Source: Aquifex sp964425585 (GTDB taxonomy: Bacteria > Aquificota > Aquificia > Aquificales > Aquificaceae). Taken from it: a DNA stretch of 59,281 nt. The notes beneath the pieces were generated by a model. The model searched no databases. It was given only the letters and a program-made list of their open reading frames with translations, and was not told where the DNA came from. This document shows positions 8,180 through 16,441 of this stretch, in pieces. The position numbers and the translations under genes were made by a program. Where the stretch lies: the NCBI GenBank assembly GCA_964425585.1, contig CAYRMG010000004.1, positions 1-59,281 on the forward strand, in the 5' to 3' direction. The first letter of the stretch is position 1, and each line of letters opens with the position of its first letter.

Positions 8180-8729
8180 TCTTCTCCTCCAGGAGTTTGA
8201 GCTGGGCTTCTATATACTTTTTCTGAACTTCAGCTTTTTTGAATTCTTTCGTTAGCATCTCTTTCGCAATTTCTTCGGCTTTTTGTATACCGTAAAGGGC
8301 AAGCTCTTTCTTTGCTCTGTTTAGCTCTATCTCTATGGTTTCTTTGGCTTTTTCTCTTATCCTTTCGGAAACCTCTTTTGCGTGTTCTATAATCCTGTTT
8401 CTTTCCGTTTGTGCTGTTTCCTGTGCGAGGGTTTTATACTCTTCCGCTTTCTTCTTGGCTTTCTCAAGTTCCTCTTTGGCCTTTATAAGTTCTTCCTTCG
8501 CACTTATGAGTTCCCTTTCAGCCTTTACAAGACTATTAATTATTGAGTTGTAGAACTTTTCAAAGGCCTCACTTATGGGTTTTCTTCCGAAGTAGTAAAC
8601 GATTCCGAGAAATGCGAGTATGTTCAGACCTTTCCAGATGAGTGCACCGGGTGAGTGCATATCGTGAGCTTCCGCACCGAAAGAAAAAGCCACCGCTAAC
8701 GTAGTTAAAAAGAACAACCTACCCATCAC
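8172..8729 (-). CDS. atpF: F-type ATP synthase b subunit
   Basis: The protein begins with a signal-like segment (LFFLTTLAVAFSFGAEAH), followed by a single transmembrane helix at about residues 28-47 (LIWKGLNILAFLGIVYYF). A long charged coiled coil of E/K/A repeats runs from about residue 60 to 150. This is the architecture of b-type stalk subunits, and the leading signal-like segment resembles b subunits with a second N-terminal hydrophobic stretch. It pairs with the b' gene upstream to form a heterodimeric stator stalk. It overlaps b' by 4 bp and delta by 8 bp. Confidence 0.92.
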   Translation of the reverse strand: MMGRLFFLTTLAVAFSFGAEAHDMHSPGALIWKGLNILAFLGIVYYFGRKPISEAFEKFYNSIINSLVKAERELISAKEELIKAKEELEKAKKKAEEYKTLAQETAQTERNRIIEHAKEVSERIREKAKETIEIELNRAKKELALYGIQKAEEIAKEMLTKEFKKAEVQKKYIEAQLKLLEEKNA

Positions 8730-9160
8730 GCCGCCTCTCTTAGAATCTTCTTAACAATTGTTTTTGCTATATCAACAACGGATTTCTCAAGCTTCTTCTT
8801 TTCTTCCTCAAGGTTCTTTTTAATCTCTTCAACAGCCTTCTTTATTTCTTCATCCGTTTCCCTTTCCGTCTTTTCAACGATTGAACGGGCTTCCTGCTCC
8901 GCTTCTTTTCTGGCGTTCTCAATTATTGCGTCGGCTTCCTTTTTTGCCTCCTCAAGTATACGGGTAGCTTCCCCGAGATAAGATTTTGCTTCCTCCCTGA
9001 GCTTTTGAGCTTCCGAAAGATTCTTTTTTATCAGGTTTTCCCGCGATTCTATTATGTCTGTGTATGGCTTTACATAGATGTTATTAAGTATGAGCATAAA
9101 TATGACGAATATTACCAGCTGAACGAGCAGGGTTACGTTAGGCATTACACCGATGTCCAT
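8726..9160 (-). CDS. atpF2: F-type ATP synthase b' subunit
   Basis: This short b-type stalk subunit has one N-terminal membrane helix (VTLLVQLVIFVIFMLILNNI) followed by about 110 residues of charged coiled coil. A paired b/b' arrangement is known from cyanobacteria, chloroplasts and several thermophiles. I chose the ATG at 9160, giving 144 residues (MDIGVMPN), because GGAGGG sits 6 nt before it. A GTG at 9175 would add five residues that overlap this Shine-Dalgarno. It is the first of the stator genes, 31 bp after the LolC/E-type permease. Confidence 0.9.
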   Translation of the reverse strand: MDIGVMPNVTLLVQLVIFVIFMLILNNIYVKPYTDIIESRENLIKKNLSEAQKLREEAKSYLGEATRILEEAKKEADAIIENARKEAEQEARSIVEKTERETDEEIKKAVEEIKKNLEEEKKKLEKSVVDIAKTIVKKILREAA

Positions 9161-9191
9161 TCTTGCCCTCCGCACAACATTATAACAAAAC

Positions 9192-10376
9192 TTATTCTTT
9201 TCTCAATACCTCAATAACCCTTTCGGAGGAAGCTCTCAGTGAGGGAAGAAGGGATGAGAAAAAGGAAAGGATAACGGTTCCTATAAAGGTGGCTATTACG
9301 TCCTTTAGCTTTATATGAACGGGTATGTAGCTCATCATATAAACCTCCTCTGAAACCCTTATGAGCTTATACTCGTTTATGAAGTATGCAAGGATGTAAG
9401 CGTTTATTATGCCCAAAACAGCTCCCAGAATCCCGAGACTCATGCCTACCGAAAGGAATATAAAAATCACACCCTTCTTTTTCATACCGAAGGTTTTCAG
9501 AACAGCTATATCCCTTATCCTTTCTTTTACCTTAACGAAGAGGAGACTCGTTATGTTAAATGAGGCAACAAGAACCATAAGGAGCAAGATAAAGAAAAGC
9601 CCCAGCTTTTCCAGTTCCAGGGCATTAAAAAGGGGTTTGTTTAAGTCTATCCACGAGCGAACTATTACGGTGTTTCCGAGATTTTCAAGGATTAACTTCT
9701 TGACATTATTTGCCGTATAAGGGTCATTTAGGTAAACCTCGGTTAAGTTAATACCGAAATCCCTTTTAAAAAACTTTTCAGCATCTTTCATATCCATAAA
9801 GACAAAGGCAAAATCCTTATCGTATGAACCCGTGTAGAATATCCCTCCTACTTTGTAGCTCTTTACCTTAGGAATTACCCCAGTAGGGGTTCTTATCCCG
9901 AAGGGGGAAACAAGACTTACCTTATCTCCGAGGTTCACGCCGAGCAGTTCCGCTATGCCTTTCCCTATCACGAGACCTTTTAATTTCCCCTCAAGAAGGT
10001 TTTTCTTCATAAACCTCCTGAAGTGTTCATCCGAGAAATCGGTAGCCTTTACGCTTACACTTTGTATAACCCTTCCGCTTGAAAGAAATGCATTGTAAAC
10101 TTTAAAGTTCAAAAAGTTTTTTACTTCATTTATCCTTGAAAGGGTGTCTTTTATCTTTTTTGTTTCCTCATCTGTGTAGAGGGTTATCACTATATGGGGC
10201 GTTTTGGAAAGGATTTTATGCTTCAATTCGTCCTGAAAGCCCGAGAAAACACCTATCGTGAGAAGTATCGCCGATACGCTCAGAAATATGCCGAAGAAAG
10301 CTATAAGGGAAATTATCAGCGATGCACCTTTTGAGCTAAAAAGATATCTTAAAGCTATCTTTAGATATAATCTCAT
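9192..10376 (-). CDS. ABC transporter permease of the LolC/LolE lipoprotein-release type
   Basis: This 394-residue inner-membrane protein has one N-terminal transmembrane helix, a periplasmic MacB-PCD-like domain of about 200 residues and three C-terminal helices (FtsX fold). The block LKTFGMKKKGVIFIFLSVG before TM3 is the coupling-helix region typical of LolC/E. With a LolD ATPase it would extract mature lipoproteins from the inner membrane toward the outer membrane. No LolD gene is nearby. Its start overlaps the PilZ gene by 4 bp. A generic MacB-like permease is the less likely alternative. Confidence 0.82.
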   Translation of the reverse strand: MRLYLKIALRYLFSSKGASLIISLIAFFGIFLSVSAILLTIGVFSGFQDELKHKILSKTPHIVITLYTDEETKKIKDTLSRINEVKNFLNFKVYNAFLSSGRVIQSVSVKATDFSDEHFRRFMKKNLLEGKLKGLVIGKGIAELLGVNLGDKVSLVSPFGIRTPTGVIPKVKSYKVGGIFYTGSYDKDFAFVFMDMKDAEKFFKRDFGINLTEVYLNDPYTANNVKKLILENLGNTVIVRSWIDLNKPLFNALELEKLGLFFILLLMVLVASFNITSLLFVKVKERIRDIAVLKTFGMKKKGVIFIFLSVGMSLGILGAVLGIINAYILAYFINEYKLIRVSEEVYMMSYIPVHIKLKDVIATFIGTVILSFFSSLLPSLRASSERVIEVLRKE

Positions 10377-11044
10377 AGCATCTTCAGGGATTTTATTATT
10401 TCCTGCTGTCTCTCAAAAACGTATTTTCTCACCTTTTCCTTATCATTCGGCGAATACTCCGCTTCAAAACCTATCCTTATGTAAATACCCTCCTCCGATA
10501 CGTTGAAGTTCCTAACTCTTCCCTTTGCGTGAGCGGTTCCGTATTTCGGAAGGTGGATATAGAGATTAAACCAGGCTGAGGGGTTACTTCGTAAAATCTC
10601 TATGACCTCATCCGCTTTATGAGTATTTCTTTCAAGGATTATACCGACTCCCGTTTCGCTTATGTCCTTGGCGGGAGCTTTAAGTCTGTAGCTATTTACA
10701 TTAAGCTCAACTATTACGGGATTTGACGGGTCTGTTTCAACCCTTACGGTTCTCCTTTCTATAAATGCGGGTTTTTCCCTGAATTCTTCAAACTCAATAA
10801 CGAGCTCTTCTCCGTTGCTTACAACCTTTCCGTAAGCATATTTATCACCTACGGTTATATAAACTCCCGTTTGGGGTTGAAAGGCTCCCTTGAATATACA
10901 CTTCCTCCATGAAAACCCGAGAAGGTTTGAAGCGTCATCTATCCAAGAAAGTCTTAGCTTAGTTTTTACGGGAAGCTCCTTGAACTTTGTTGATATATCG
11001 TATGTTTCTCCTTCCTTAAATATTTCGGAAAGCTTTGTTTTCAT
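10373..11044 (-). CDS. PilZ-domain protein (YcgR-like architecture)
   Basis: The 223-residue soluble protein has an N-terminal YcgR-like beta domain (about 1-100) and a C-terminal PilZ domain (about 105-215). The c-di-GMP-binding motifs are visible as ERRTVR (RxxxR) and DISETGVG (DxSxxG). Such proteins couple c-di-GMP to motility or envelope functions. It sits 6 bp after the PHP-domain gene and overlaps the permease gene by 4 bp. A second PilZ protein and a degenerate EAL-HDOD protein lie elsewhere in the window. Binding is inferred from the motifs; the target is unknown. Confidence 0.82.
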   Translation of the reverse strand: MKTKLSEIFKEGETYDISTKFKELPVKTKLRLSWIDDASNLLGFSWRKCIFKGAFQPQTGVYITVGDKYAYGKVVSNGEELVIEFEEFREKPAFIERRTVRVETDPSNPVIVELNVNSYRLKAPAKDISETGVGIILERNTHKADEVIEILRSNPSAWFNLYIHLPKYGTAHAKGRVRNFNVSEEGIYIRIGFEAEYSPNDKEKVRKYVFERQQEIIKSLKML

Positions 11045-11050
11045 ACATTA

Positions 11051-12076
11051 TTAGTTTACGTTTATAAGGTCGGAAACAAAGAGGGGTTTTAAGCCGAAGT
11101 AAAAATTCCATATTCTGAAGGCATATCTGTATCCGCATACTATGTAATTGCCTTCGGGAAGGTTAAGTTTCAAAGAGGAGCTTTCAAAGTTCTTTATTTC
11201 ATTCTTAGAAAAAACCTTTATGAGAACATTAGGGTAGGGAGCATAAACAAAGACAGTTTTTCCTTCCTTCCAAACCAGGGAAGGTTTTTCGGAAAAGGAG
11301 ATAAGATTTACTTCCTTTCCTAAAGCTCTTAGAAACTCTTCTTTATTTCTTATAGGTCTGGTGCTCAAAAGGAAGTTTCTGAGAAGTCTGAAGGAAAAGC
11401 TGTAAGAGGGAAATAAAAACCGTATTCCTACCTCCCTTATGTAAATCTTTACGTGGTGGTCAAGACCTCCTATCAGTTTATTTTCCCAGCATTCTTTTAA
11501 ATATTTTTTAATATACTTTTCCGTATCAATTATCTTTATAAAGTTCTCAATATATGCATTTTTCATGAAAAAATATACAAAAGGTGCTAAAAGAAGGTAA
11601 AAAATCAGAACTTTTCTGTTCTCCACGAGAGAGTCTTTCAGGTTTATAAGCTCAAATAGATACTCCCTTTTCCTCGGCAGTTTCCATTTATACTTCCTGA
11701 AGTGGTGGGAGATAACCTTCAATTCTCCGATTTCTATCAAGTCCCCGAGAAGATTTCCCTTTTCATCGTTTATTTTTCTCTCAATTCCAACTATTGTTCT
11801 TTCGTCCTCAAAATGTTTAAAGTAATCAACCTCGTGGTCTGTGATAATTACAAAATCAATGTTATTTTCCCGGGCTGCTCTTTTCACGTCCTCGGGTTTC
11901 CCGAGGCTGTCATAAGAAAACTGGGTGTGTATGTGAAAAACGTAAGAGTAAAGGAATAACTTAGGTGGAGTTATCAGGCTATTTTTTCTTACGGGATTTT
12001 TTATAAAGGCTATGGGATAAATGTAAAAAAGCAGGTAGGGAATGAAAATTAAGACAAGGAAAAAAAGGAGCTCCAT
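11051..12076 (-). CDS. Membrane-anchored PHP-domain protein (putative metallo-phosphoesterase)
   Basis: After an N-terminal hydrophobic helix (LLFFLVLIFIPYLLFYIYPI), the sequence shows the PHP metal-binding motif FHIHTQFSYDS and then FVIITDHEVDYF. These are the HxH and DH signatures of PHP phosphoesterases such as YciV or the DNA polymerase X/III PHP domains. A second hydrophobic segment lies around residues 155-175 (KVLIFYLLLAPFVYFFM), and a late LDHHVKIYIRE may supply further ligands. The C-terminal 80 residues look like a small beta domain. The substrate is unknown. It lies 1 bp from the trpS stop in the same operon. Confidence 0.75.
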   Translation of the reverse strand: MELLFFLVLIFIPYLLFYIYPIAFIKNPVRKNSLITPPKLFLYSYVFHIHTQFSYDSLGKPEDVKRAARENNIDFVIITDHEVDYFKHFEDERTIVGIERKINDEKGNLLGDLIEIGELKVISHHFRKYKWKLPRKREYLFELINLKDSLVENRKVLIFYLLLAPFVYFFMKNAYIENFIKIIDTEKYIKKYLKECWENKLIGGLDHHVKIYIREVGIRFLFPSYSFSFRLLRNFLLSTRPIRNKEEFLRALGKEVNLISFSEKPSLVWKEGKTVFVYAPYPNVLIKVFSKNEIKNFESSSLKLNLPEGNYIVCGYRYAFRIWNFYFGLKPLFVSDLINVN

Positions 12077-12077
12077 T

Positions 12078-13265
12078 TTAGGGGAGGTTCATTGCCCTTC
12101 TTACTTCTTCCATGGTCTTTTTTGCTTCTTCCCTCGCTTTTCTTGAGTTTTCGTAAAAAACTTCTTCTATTTCTTCTATTCTGCTTTCAAGTTCTTTCCT
12201 TTTTTCCCTTATGGGTTCAAGAAACTCTTCAAGATACTTCAGTAAAATTCTCTTGCACTCCACGCACCCGAGCTTTCCCACTCTGCAGTCTTTTTCTATA
12301 TTCTTGACCAGTTCTGTGTCTCGGGTAAAGAGCTTGTGCCATGAAAAGACGGGACATATTTCGGGTCTTCCCGGGTCGTTTTTCCTTATTTTTTGAGGGT
12401 CGGTGAACATTTTCATAACCTTTCTTTCCACTTCCTCTTTTGTATCCGAGAAAAAGACGGCATTTCCGTAAGATTTTGACATCTTCCTTCCGTCGGTTCC
12501 GGGTATTTTGGGAGTTTCCGTAAGAAGTGCTTTTGGTTCGGGAAAGACTTTTCCGTAAAGCCTGTTAAAACGCCTTGCTATCTCCCTTGAAAGCTCTATA
12601 TGGGGAAGCTGGTCTTCACCTACGGGAACGGCCTCACCTTTATAGACGAGTATATCCGCCGTCTGGAGAACGGGATATCCGAGAAATCCGAAAGTGTCCG
12701 TTTCGTAAAAATCCCTTTTTGATACGTTAAGCCTTTTCAGGATTTGAGGTTCTATTTCACCCTCAAAGAGCGCTTCTATCATTGTTTGGGTAAGATTCTC
12801 AAGTAAATGTTCTTTAAACTTTTCGGAATTACTTATCTCAAAGGGTATTAACTTGATAAATTCTTCAATACGGTTTTCCAGCTTTTCCTTGAAATTCTTT
12901 TCAAGTTCCGAAAGCCTGAGGAGGTTATACTTTAAATCCTTATATGTGGGATTGAGCTCAAGCCAGCTTTTGGGAGTAAGCATACCGAAAAGCAGACAAA
13001 GTTCCGCGTGTTCCTTCACGAGCGATTGTATGAAAAGAACACTTTTATTCGGGTCAAGCCCGAGAGCAAGCCAATCTATCATAACCTCCCTTATATTCTT
13101 TCTGAGCTCAGCTGTATTTTTATAGGCTGTTGTGAGTGCGTGCCAGTCCGCTATGAAAAAAAAGCATTCGTGTTCCTCTTGGAGCTTTACCCAGTTTCTT
13201 ATAACACCGAAGTAGTGTCCGAGGTGGAGTTTACCGGTGGGTCTCATGCCGCTTACTACACGCAT
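12078..13265 (-). CDS. trpS: Tryptophanyl-tRNA synthetase with 4Fe-4S motif and inserted domain
   Basis: TrpRS charges tRNA-Trp. Class I motifs are PTGKLHLGHYFG (HIGH) and KMSKS at 261-265. C304, C327, C334 and C337 follow C-x22-C-x6-C-x2-C, exactly the pattern that holds a 4Fe-4S cluster near the anticodon-binding region of the Thermotoga maritima enzyme. Residues 112-188 form a charged helical insertion between NPTYKDL and FGFLGYPVLQ, where most bacterial TrpRS have only about 20 residues. This raises the length to 395 from about 330. The start has no Shine-Dalgarno; TAAAAT lies 8 nt upstream on the coding strand. Confidence 0.96.
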   Translation of the reverse strand: MRVVSGMRPTGKLHLGHYFGVIRNWVKLQEEHECFFFIADWHALTTAYKNTAELRKNIREVMIDWLALGLDPNKSVLFIQSLVKEHAELCLLFGMLTPKSWLELNPTYKDLKYNLLRLSELEKNFKEKLENRIEEFIKLIPFEISNSEKFKEHLLENLTQTMIEALFEGEIEPQILKRLNVSKRDFYETDTFGFLGYPVLQTADILVYKGEAVPVGEDQLPHIELSREIARRFNRLYGKVFPEPKALLTETPKIPGTDGRKMSKSYGNAVFFSDTKEEVERKVMKMFTDPQKIRKNDPGRPEICPVFSWHKLFTRDTELVKNIEKDCRVGKLGCVECKRILLKYLEEFLEPIREKRKELESRIEEIEEVFYENSRKAREEAKKTMEEVRRAMNLP

Positions 13266-13272
13266 AGGAGAT

Positions 13273-13279
13273 TATTTTA
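13273..13279. promoter_or_regulatory. Shared symmetric -10 region between trpS and the diiron protein gene
   Basis: Only 20 bp separate the two divergent start codons. TAAAAT on the minus strand (13274-13279) is 8 nt from the trpS ATG, and TATTTT on the plus strand (13273-13278) is 7 nt from the other ATG. There is no room for separate leaders, so both transcripts should start at or near the start codon. The plus-strand hexamer is the weaker match. Confidence 0.5.
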
Positions 13280-13285
13280 ATCGCA

Positions 13286-14059
13286 ATGGGTAAATTTAAA
13301 TTAATGAGCGGTAAGGTAATTTTTGAAAGCGAAAATCATAAAGTAGTGTTTTTTGAAGAGCTAACACCCGCAAGTGCAGTTCAGTCAAACCAATACCTCA
13401 TAATTCACAACGGCGAAGGAATGCTCCTTGACCCTGGAGGACATAAGGTATTTTCCCAGCTGAAAAGGGATATTTCCCCTCACATATCACCCGGCAAACT
13501 GAGGTATATATTCCTTTCCCACCAAGACCCGGATATAGTTGCTGCGCTGAACGGATGGCTTCTTACTACCAATGCGGAAGCTTACATATCAAAACTTTGG
13601 CTCAGATTCCTTCCCCACTTTGGTCTTGAGAAGAATTTTGAGGAGAGGGTAAAACCAATAGAGGATAAAGGGACGAGATTAGACCTGAACGGCTGTGAGC
13701 TTCTCATACTTCCCGCCCACTTCCTTCACTCACCTGGAAACTTCCAAGTTTACGACCCCTGTTCAAAGATACTATTTAGCGGTGACCTCGGCGCTTCATT
13801 GAACCAGCCCTACTTTTTTGTTGAAAACTTTGAGGAGCATATAAAGTATATGGAAGGATTCCACAAAAGATATATGGCCTCAAACAAGATTTTAAAACTT
13901 TGGGCAAACATGGTTAGAAAGCTTGATATAGAAATGATTGCACCCCAGCACGGGGCTATTTTCAAAGGAAAAGAACTCGTAAATAAGTTTATAAACTGGG
14001 CGGAAAACCTAAAGTGCGGTGTTGATTTAATGGATGAAAGTATATACTCATTACCATGA
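13286..14059 (+). CDS. Stand-alone metallo-beta-lactamase-fold diiron protein (ODP/FprA-like)
   Basis: The 257-residue protein matches the beta-lactamase-like half of flavodiiron proteins but lacks the flavodoxin half. Candidate iron ligands are SHQDPD (HxDxD), the H in PAHFLHSPGN, the D in FSGDLG and the H in PQHGAIF. Family members of this size are oxygen-binding diiron proteins (ODP) that sense or scavenge O2 or NO. An internal ATG at 13304 is an alternative start. It overlaps the SCO1 gene by 4 bp, so it may serve oxygen sensing or protection around cytochrome oxidase assembly; that link is inference. Confidence 0.8.
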   Translation: MGKFKLMSGKVIFESENHKVVFFEELTPASAVQSNQYLIIHNGEGMLLDPGGHKVFSQLKRDISPHISPGKLRYIFLSHQDPDIVAALNGWLLTTNAEAYISKLWLRFLPHFGLEKNFEERVKPIEDKGTRLDLNGCELLILPAHFLHSPGNFQVYDPCSKILFSGDLGASLNQPYFFVENFEEHIKYMEGFHKRYMASNKILKLWANMVRKLDIEMIAPQHGAIFKGKELVNKFINWAENLKCGVDLMDESIYSLP

Positions 14060-14640
14060 GGGTTATAAGTTTAGTTTTCGTAATACTGCTTTTGATTGTA
14101 GGTTGTAAGGAAAAGGAAAAATTAAACGGCGTTCTTTACGATAAGCCCGCCTACAACTTTTGTCTAAAAACCGAGGAGGATGGAAAGATTAAGACGGTAT
14201 GCCTAAAAGATGTCCTGAAGGAAAAGGATATAGTTCTCGTCTTCTTCGGCTACACCCATTGTCCCGATGTTTGTCCCGCTGCTATGTATACTTTAAAAAG
14301 GACAATGGAAAAACTTGACGAGAATGAGAGAAAAAGGGTTCAGGTTATCTTCATAAGCGTTGACCCCGAAAGGGATACACCCGAGGTTGTATCAAGGTAT
14401 GCGAAGTATTTTGACAAAAGCTTTTTAGGGCTTACGGGAACGCCCGAGGAGATAAAAGATGTGGCAAAGCACTATAAAGTTTTTTACGAAAAGGTTCAAC
14501 AAAAGGGTGAGAACGGCTATCTTGTTAACCACACAGCACTCATTTACTTGATAACAAAGGACGGAAAGATAAAGCTCATATACTCAACAAGCAGGCAAAA
14601 ACCCGACCTCATGGCTGAAGATATAAAGAACCTCCTTTAA
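14056..14640 (+). CDS. SCO1/SenC/PrrC family lipoprotein
   Basis: The 194-residue protein starts with a lipoprotein signal ending in LIVGC (C17 lipidated). A thioredoxin-like domain follows with CPDVC (C69, C73) and H159 in VNHTALIYL, the three copper ligands of SCO proteins. SCO1 delivers copper to the CuA site of cytochrome c oxidase, or acts as a thiol reductase for it, on the periplasmic side. It sits between the diiron MBL protein (4-bp overlap) and the LptF/G permease (1-bp overlap as TAATG). Confidence 0.93.
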   Translation: MRVISLVFVILLLIVGCKEKEKLNGVLYDKPAYNFCLKTEEDGKIKTVCLKDVLKEKDIVLVFFGYTHCPDVCPAAMYTLKRTMEKLDENERKRVQVIFISVDPERDTPEVVSRYAKYFDKSFLGLTGTPEEIKDVAKHYKVFYEKVQQKGENGYLVNHTALIYLITKDGKIKLIYSTSRQKPDLMAEDIKNLL

Positions 14641-15707
14641 TGCTGTTTGATATTTACATTTTCAGGAATTTTCTACTTGCTTTCCTTTCGGTAAATCTTG
14701 TAAGCGTTCTTCTGGTAACCCTTTACGCACTTCTTGAGTTTATTCTGGGTTTTAAAGAAAAAAGTGTGAAGATAGCGGTTGAGTATTTTTTAAACTTTCT
14801 ACCCCTCGGATTTTACTACCTTTCCTTTATAACCGGCGGTATATCCCTCGTGGTTTTCCTAAAAAGGATAATTGATAAGAAGATAGACTTCACGGTTCAG
14901 AGTTTCGGCATATCACCCCTCAGGTTTTCTTTTTCTGTTTTTCTTTTCTTTTTTCTCCTATCGTTAATTTTTTTATTGGGAAATCAGTATATATTTCCCA
15001 AGCTACTCGGAAATCTCTGGTATATAGAGAAACATTATAAAAAAAAGCAAAAAATCTCGGGTATTATTAAAAACTTCTGGTTTTTGAAGGAAGATAGATA
15101 CAGAACTTATTACTACGTGGGAAATCTTAATCTATCGGACGGAATTCTTATAGACATGGTGGCCGTAAAGGTTGAAAAATCAACCTTAACACCCCTTGAA
15201 GAGTTAAAGGTTTTCACAGGTTTGTGGAAAGGAGATGAGATAATCGTTTACTCGGGGGAAGTATACGACCTTATCAAAGGAGATAAAAAAATTTTAAATT
15301 TTAAAAAGGTAAAGATAGGAATTAATTTAAAAGACGTTGAATTATTTTCTACAAAAATAGATTTTTTAACTTTAAAGGATTTGCTCATTCTTTATGCAAA
15401 GAGCAAAGCCGTAGGTCTTAATGCGGATACTTACGGAGGAGAACTTTTGTTCAGGGTTTTATTTTCTTTCTTTCCCTTCTTCGTTTCACTACTTACCTTT
15501 CATTTATTCTTCATGTGGAGAGACCTGAAAAAGGTAAGTGCGGGAATGGTCTTAGGTTTGATGATACTGTGGTTGATTATTCTATCACCGAAGTTAATAA
15601 CCCAAAAGGCAAACCAGCCCCTTTACTTCTCCCTTATACCTATAAGTTTTTTAGTTATTCTCTCGCTAAAAGGAATATACAATCTTGGCAAAGGATTCAG
15701 GGTCTAA
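14640..15707 (+). CDS. LptF/LptG family permease (YjgP/YjgQ)
   Basis: The 355-residue inner-membrane protein has three N-terminal transmembrane helices up to about residue 125, a periplasmic beta-jellyroll-like domain from about 130 to 260, and three helices at the end. This is the LptF/G layout. With LptB it extracts lipopolysaccharide from the inner membrane. The characteristic N-terminal segment reads YIFRNFLLAFLSV. LptF and LptG cannot be distinguished here. Its 3' end overlaps the convergent tpiA gene by 42 bp, so the last 14 codons are antisense to tpiA. Confidence 0.82.
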   Translation: MLFDIYIFRNFLLAFLSVNLVSVLLVTLYALLEFILGFKEKSVKIAVEYFLNFLPLGFYYLSFITGGISLVVFLKRIIDKKIDFTVQSFGISPLRFSFSVFLFFFLLSLIFLLGNQYIFPKLLGNLWYIEKHYKKKQKISGIIKNFWFLKEDRYRTYYYVGNLNLSDGILIDMVAVKVEKSTLTPLEELKVFTGLWKGDEIIVYSGEVYDLIKGDKKILNFKKVKIGINLKDVELFSTKIDFLTLKDLLILYAKSKAVGLNADTYGGELLFRVLFSFFPFFVSLLTFHLFFMWRDLKKVSAGMVLGLMILWLIILSPKLITQKANQPLYFSLIPISFLVILSLKGIYNLGKGFRV

Positions 15708-16409
15708 GCTTGCCGTTCCCACCAGGAGTCCGTTTATCTCCTCGTGTTTCATAAACTCTTTTGCATTTTCGGGTTTGACACTTCCTCCGTAAAGTATTCT
15801 GGTTTTCCCTTCGTTTCTCGGGTTAAGCTCCTTGAGAAGGTTCCTTATAAAGGTGTGAACCTCAACCGCATCCTCGGGAGTTGCCGGTATACCCGTTCCT
15901 ATAGCCCACACGGGCTCGTAAGCTATATCTATTCTGTCCACGTGTTCCTCAATGCCGTTAAGAGCGAGCTTTATCTGGGTTTCAACAACCTTAAAGGTCA
16001 TGCCCGCTTCTCTTTCTTCTTTCTTTTCCCCGACGCAAAGAATAGGTCTTACACCTTCCTCAAGACACGCAACTACTTTCTTGTGAATTACCTCGTCCGA
16101 CTCCCCGAAAATATGCCTTCTTTCGGAGTGTCCCACTATTACGTATTCACACCCGAGCTCCTTCAGCATGGGAAGCGAAACCTCGCCGGTATACGCTCCT
16201 TTTTTTTCGTAGTGACAGTTCTGGGCTCCGAGCTTAACACCCGTTCCTTTCAACATTTCGGAAGCCGCACAAAGGGAGGGAAAAGGTGGACATATCAGTA
16301 TCTCCCTGCTTTCGGGATGTTCAACAAATCTTAAAAAGCTCTTTAGGTATTCCTCCGTCTCCTTAGGCGTTTTGTTCATCTTCCAGTTTGCGGCTATCAA
16401 TCTTCTCAT
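15666..16409 (-). CDS. tpiA: Triosephosphate isomerase
   Basis: TIM interconverts dihydroxyacetone phosphate and glyceraldehyde-3-phosphate in glycolysis/gluconeogenesis. Signatures are AANWKMNK (catalytic Lys), VGHSERR (catalytic His), AYEPVWAIGTG (catalytic Glu and hinge) and LYGGSVKPEN (phosphate site). The 247 residues are typical. The start has no Shine-Dalgarno; TAGAAT lies exactly 8 nt upstream on the coding strand. It is monocistronic and convergent with the LptF/G gene. Confidence 0.98.
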   Translation of the reverse strand: MRRLIAANWKMNKTPKETEEYLKSFLRFVEHPESREILICPPFPSLCAASEMLKGTGVKLGAQNCHYEKKGAYTGEVSLPMLKELGCEYVIVGHSERRHIFGESDEVIHKKVVACLEEGVRPILCVGEKKEEREAGMTFKVVETQIKLALNGIEEHVDRIDIAYEPVWAIGTGIPATPEDAVEVHTFIRNLLKELNPRNEGKTRILYGGSVKPENAKEFMKHEEINGLLVGTASLDPESFAKIVYSF

Positions 16410-16417
16410 AAGTTTTC

Positions 16418-16433
16418 ATTCTACCTTTAAAAT
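16418..16433. promoter_or_regulatory. Divergent -10 hexamers between tpiA and THEP1 gene
   Basis: The two divergent ATGs are 32 bp apart. TAGAAT (minus, 16418-16423) lies 8 nt before the tpiA ATG, and TAAAAT (plus, 16428-16433) lies 8 nt before the NTPase ATG. Neither start has a Shine-Dalgarno. The equal 8-nt gaps support leaderless transcription in both directions. The -35 of each would lie within or beyond the opposite gene's 5' end. Confidence 0.55.
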
Positions 16434-16441
16434 TTCTTGTT

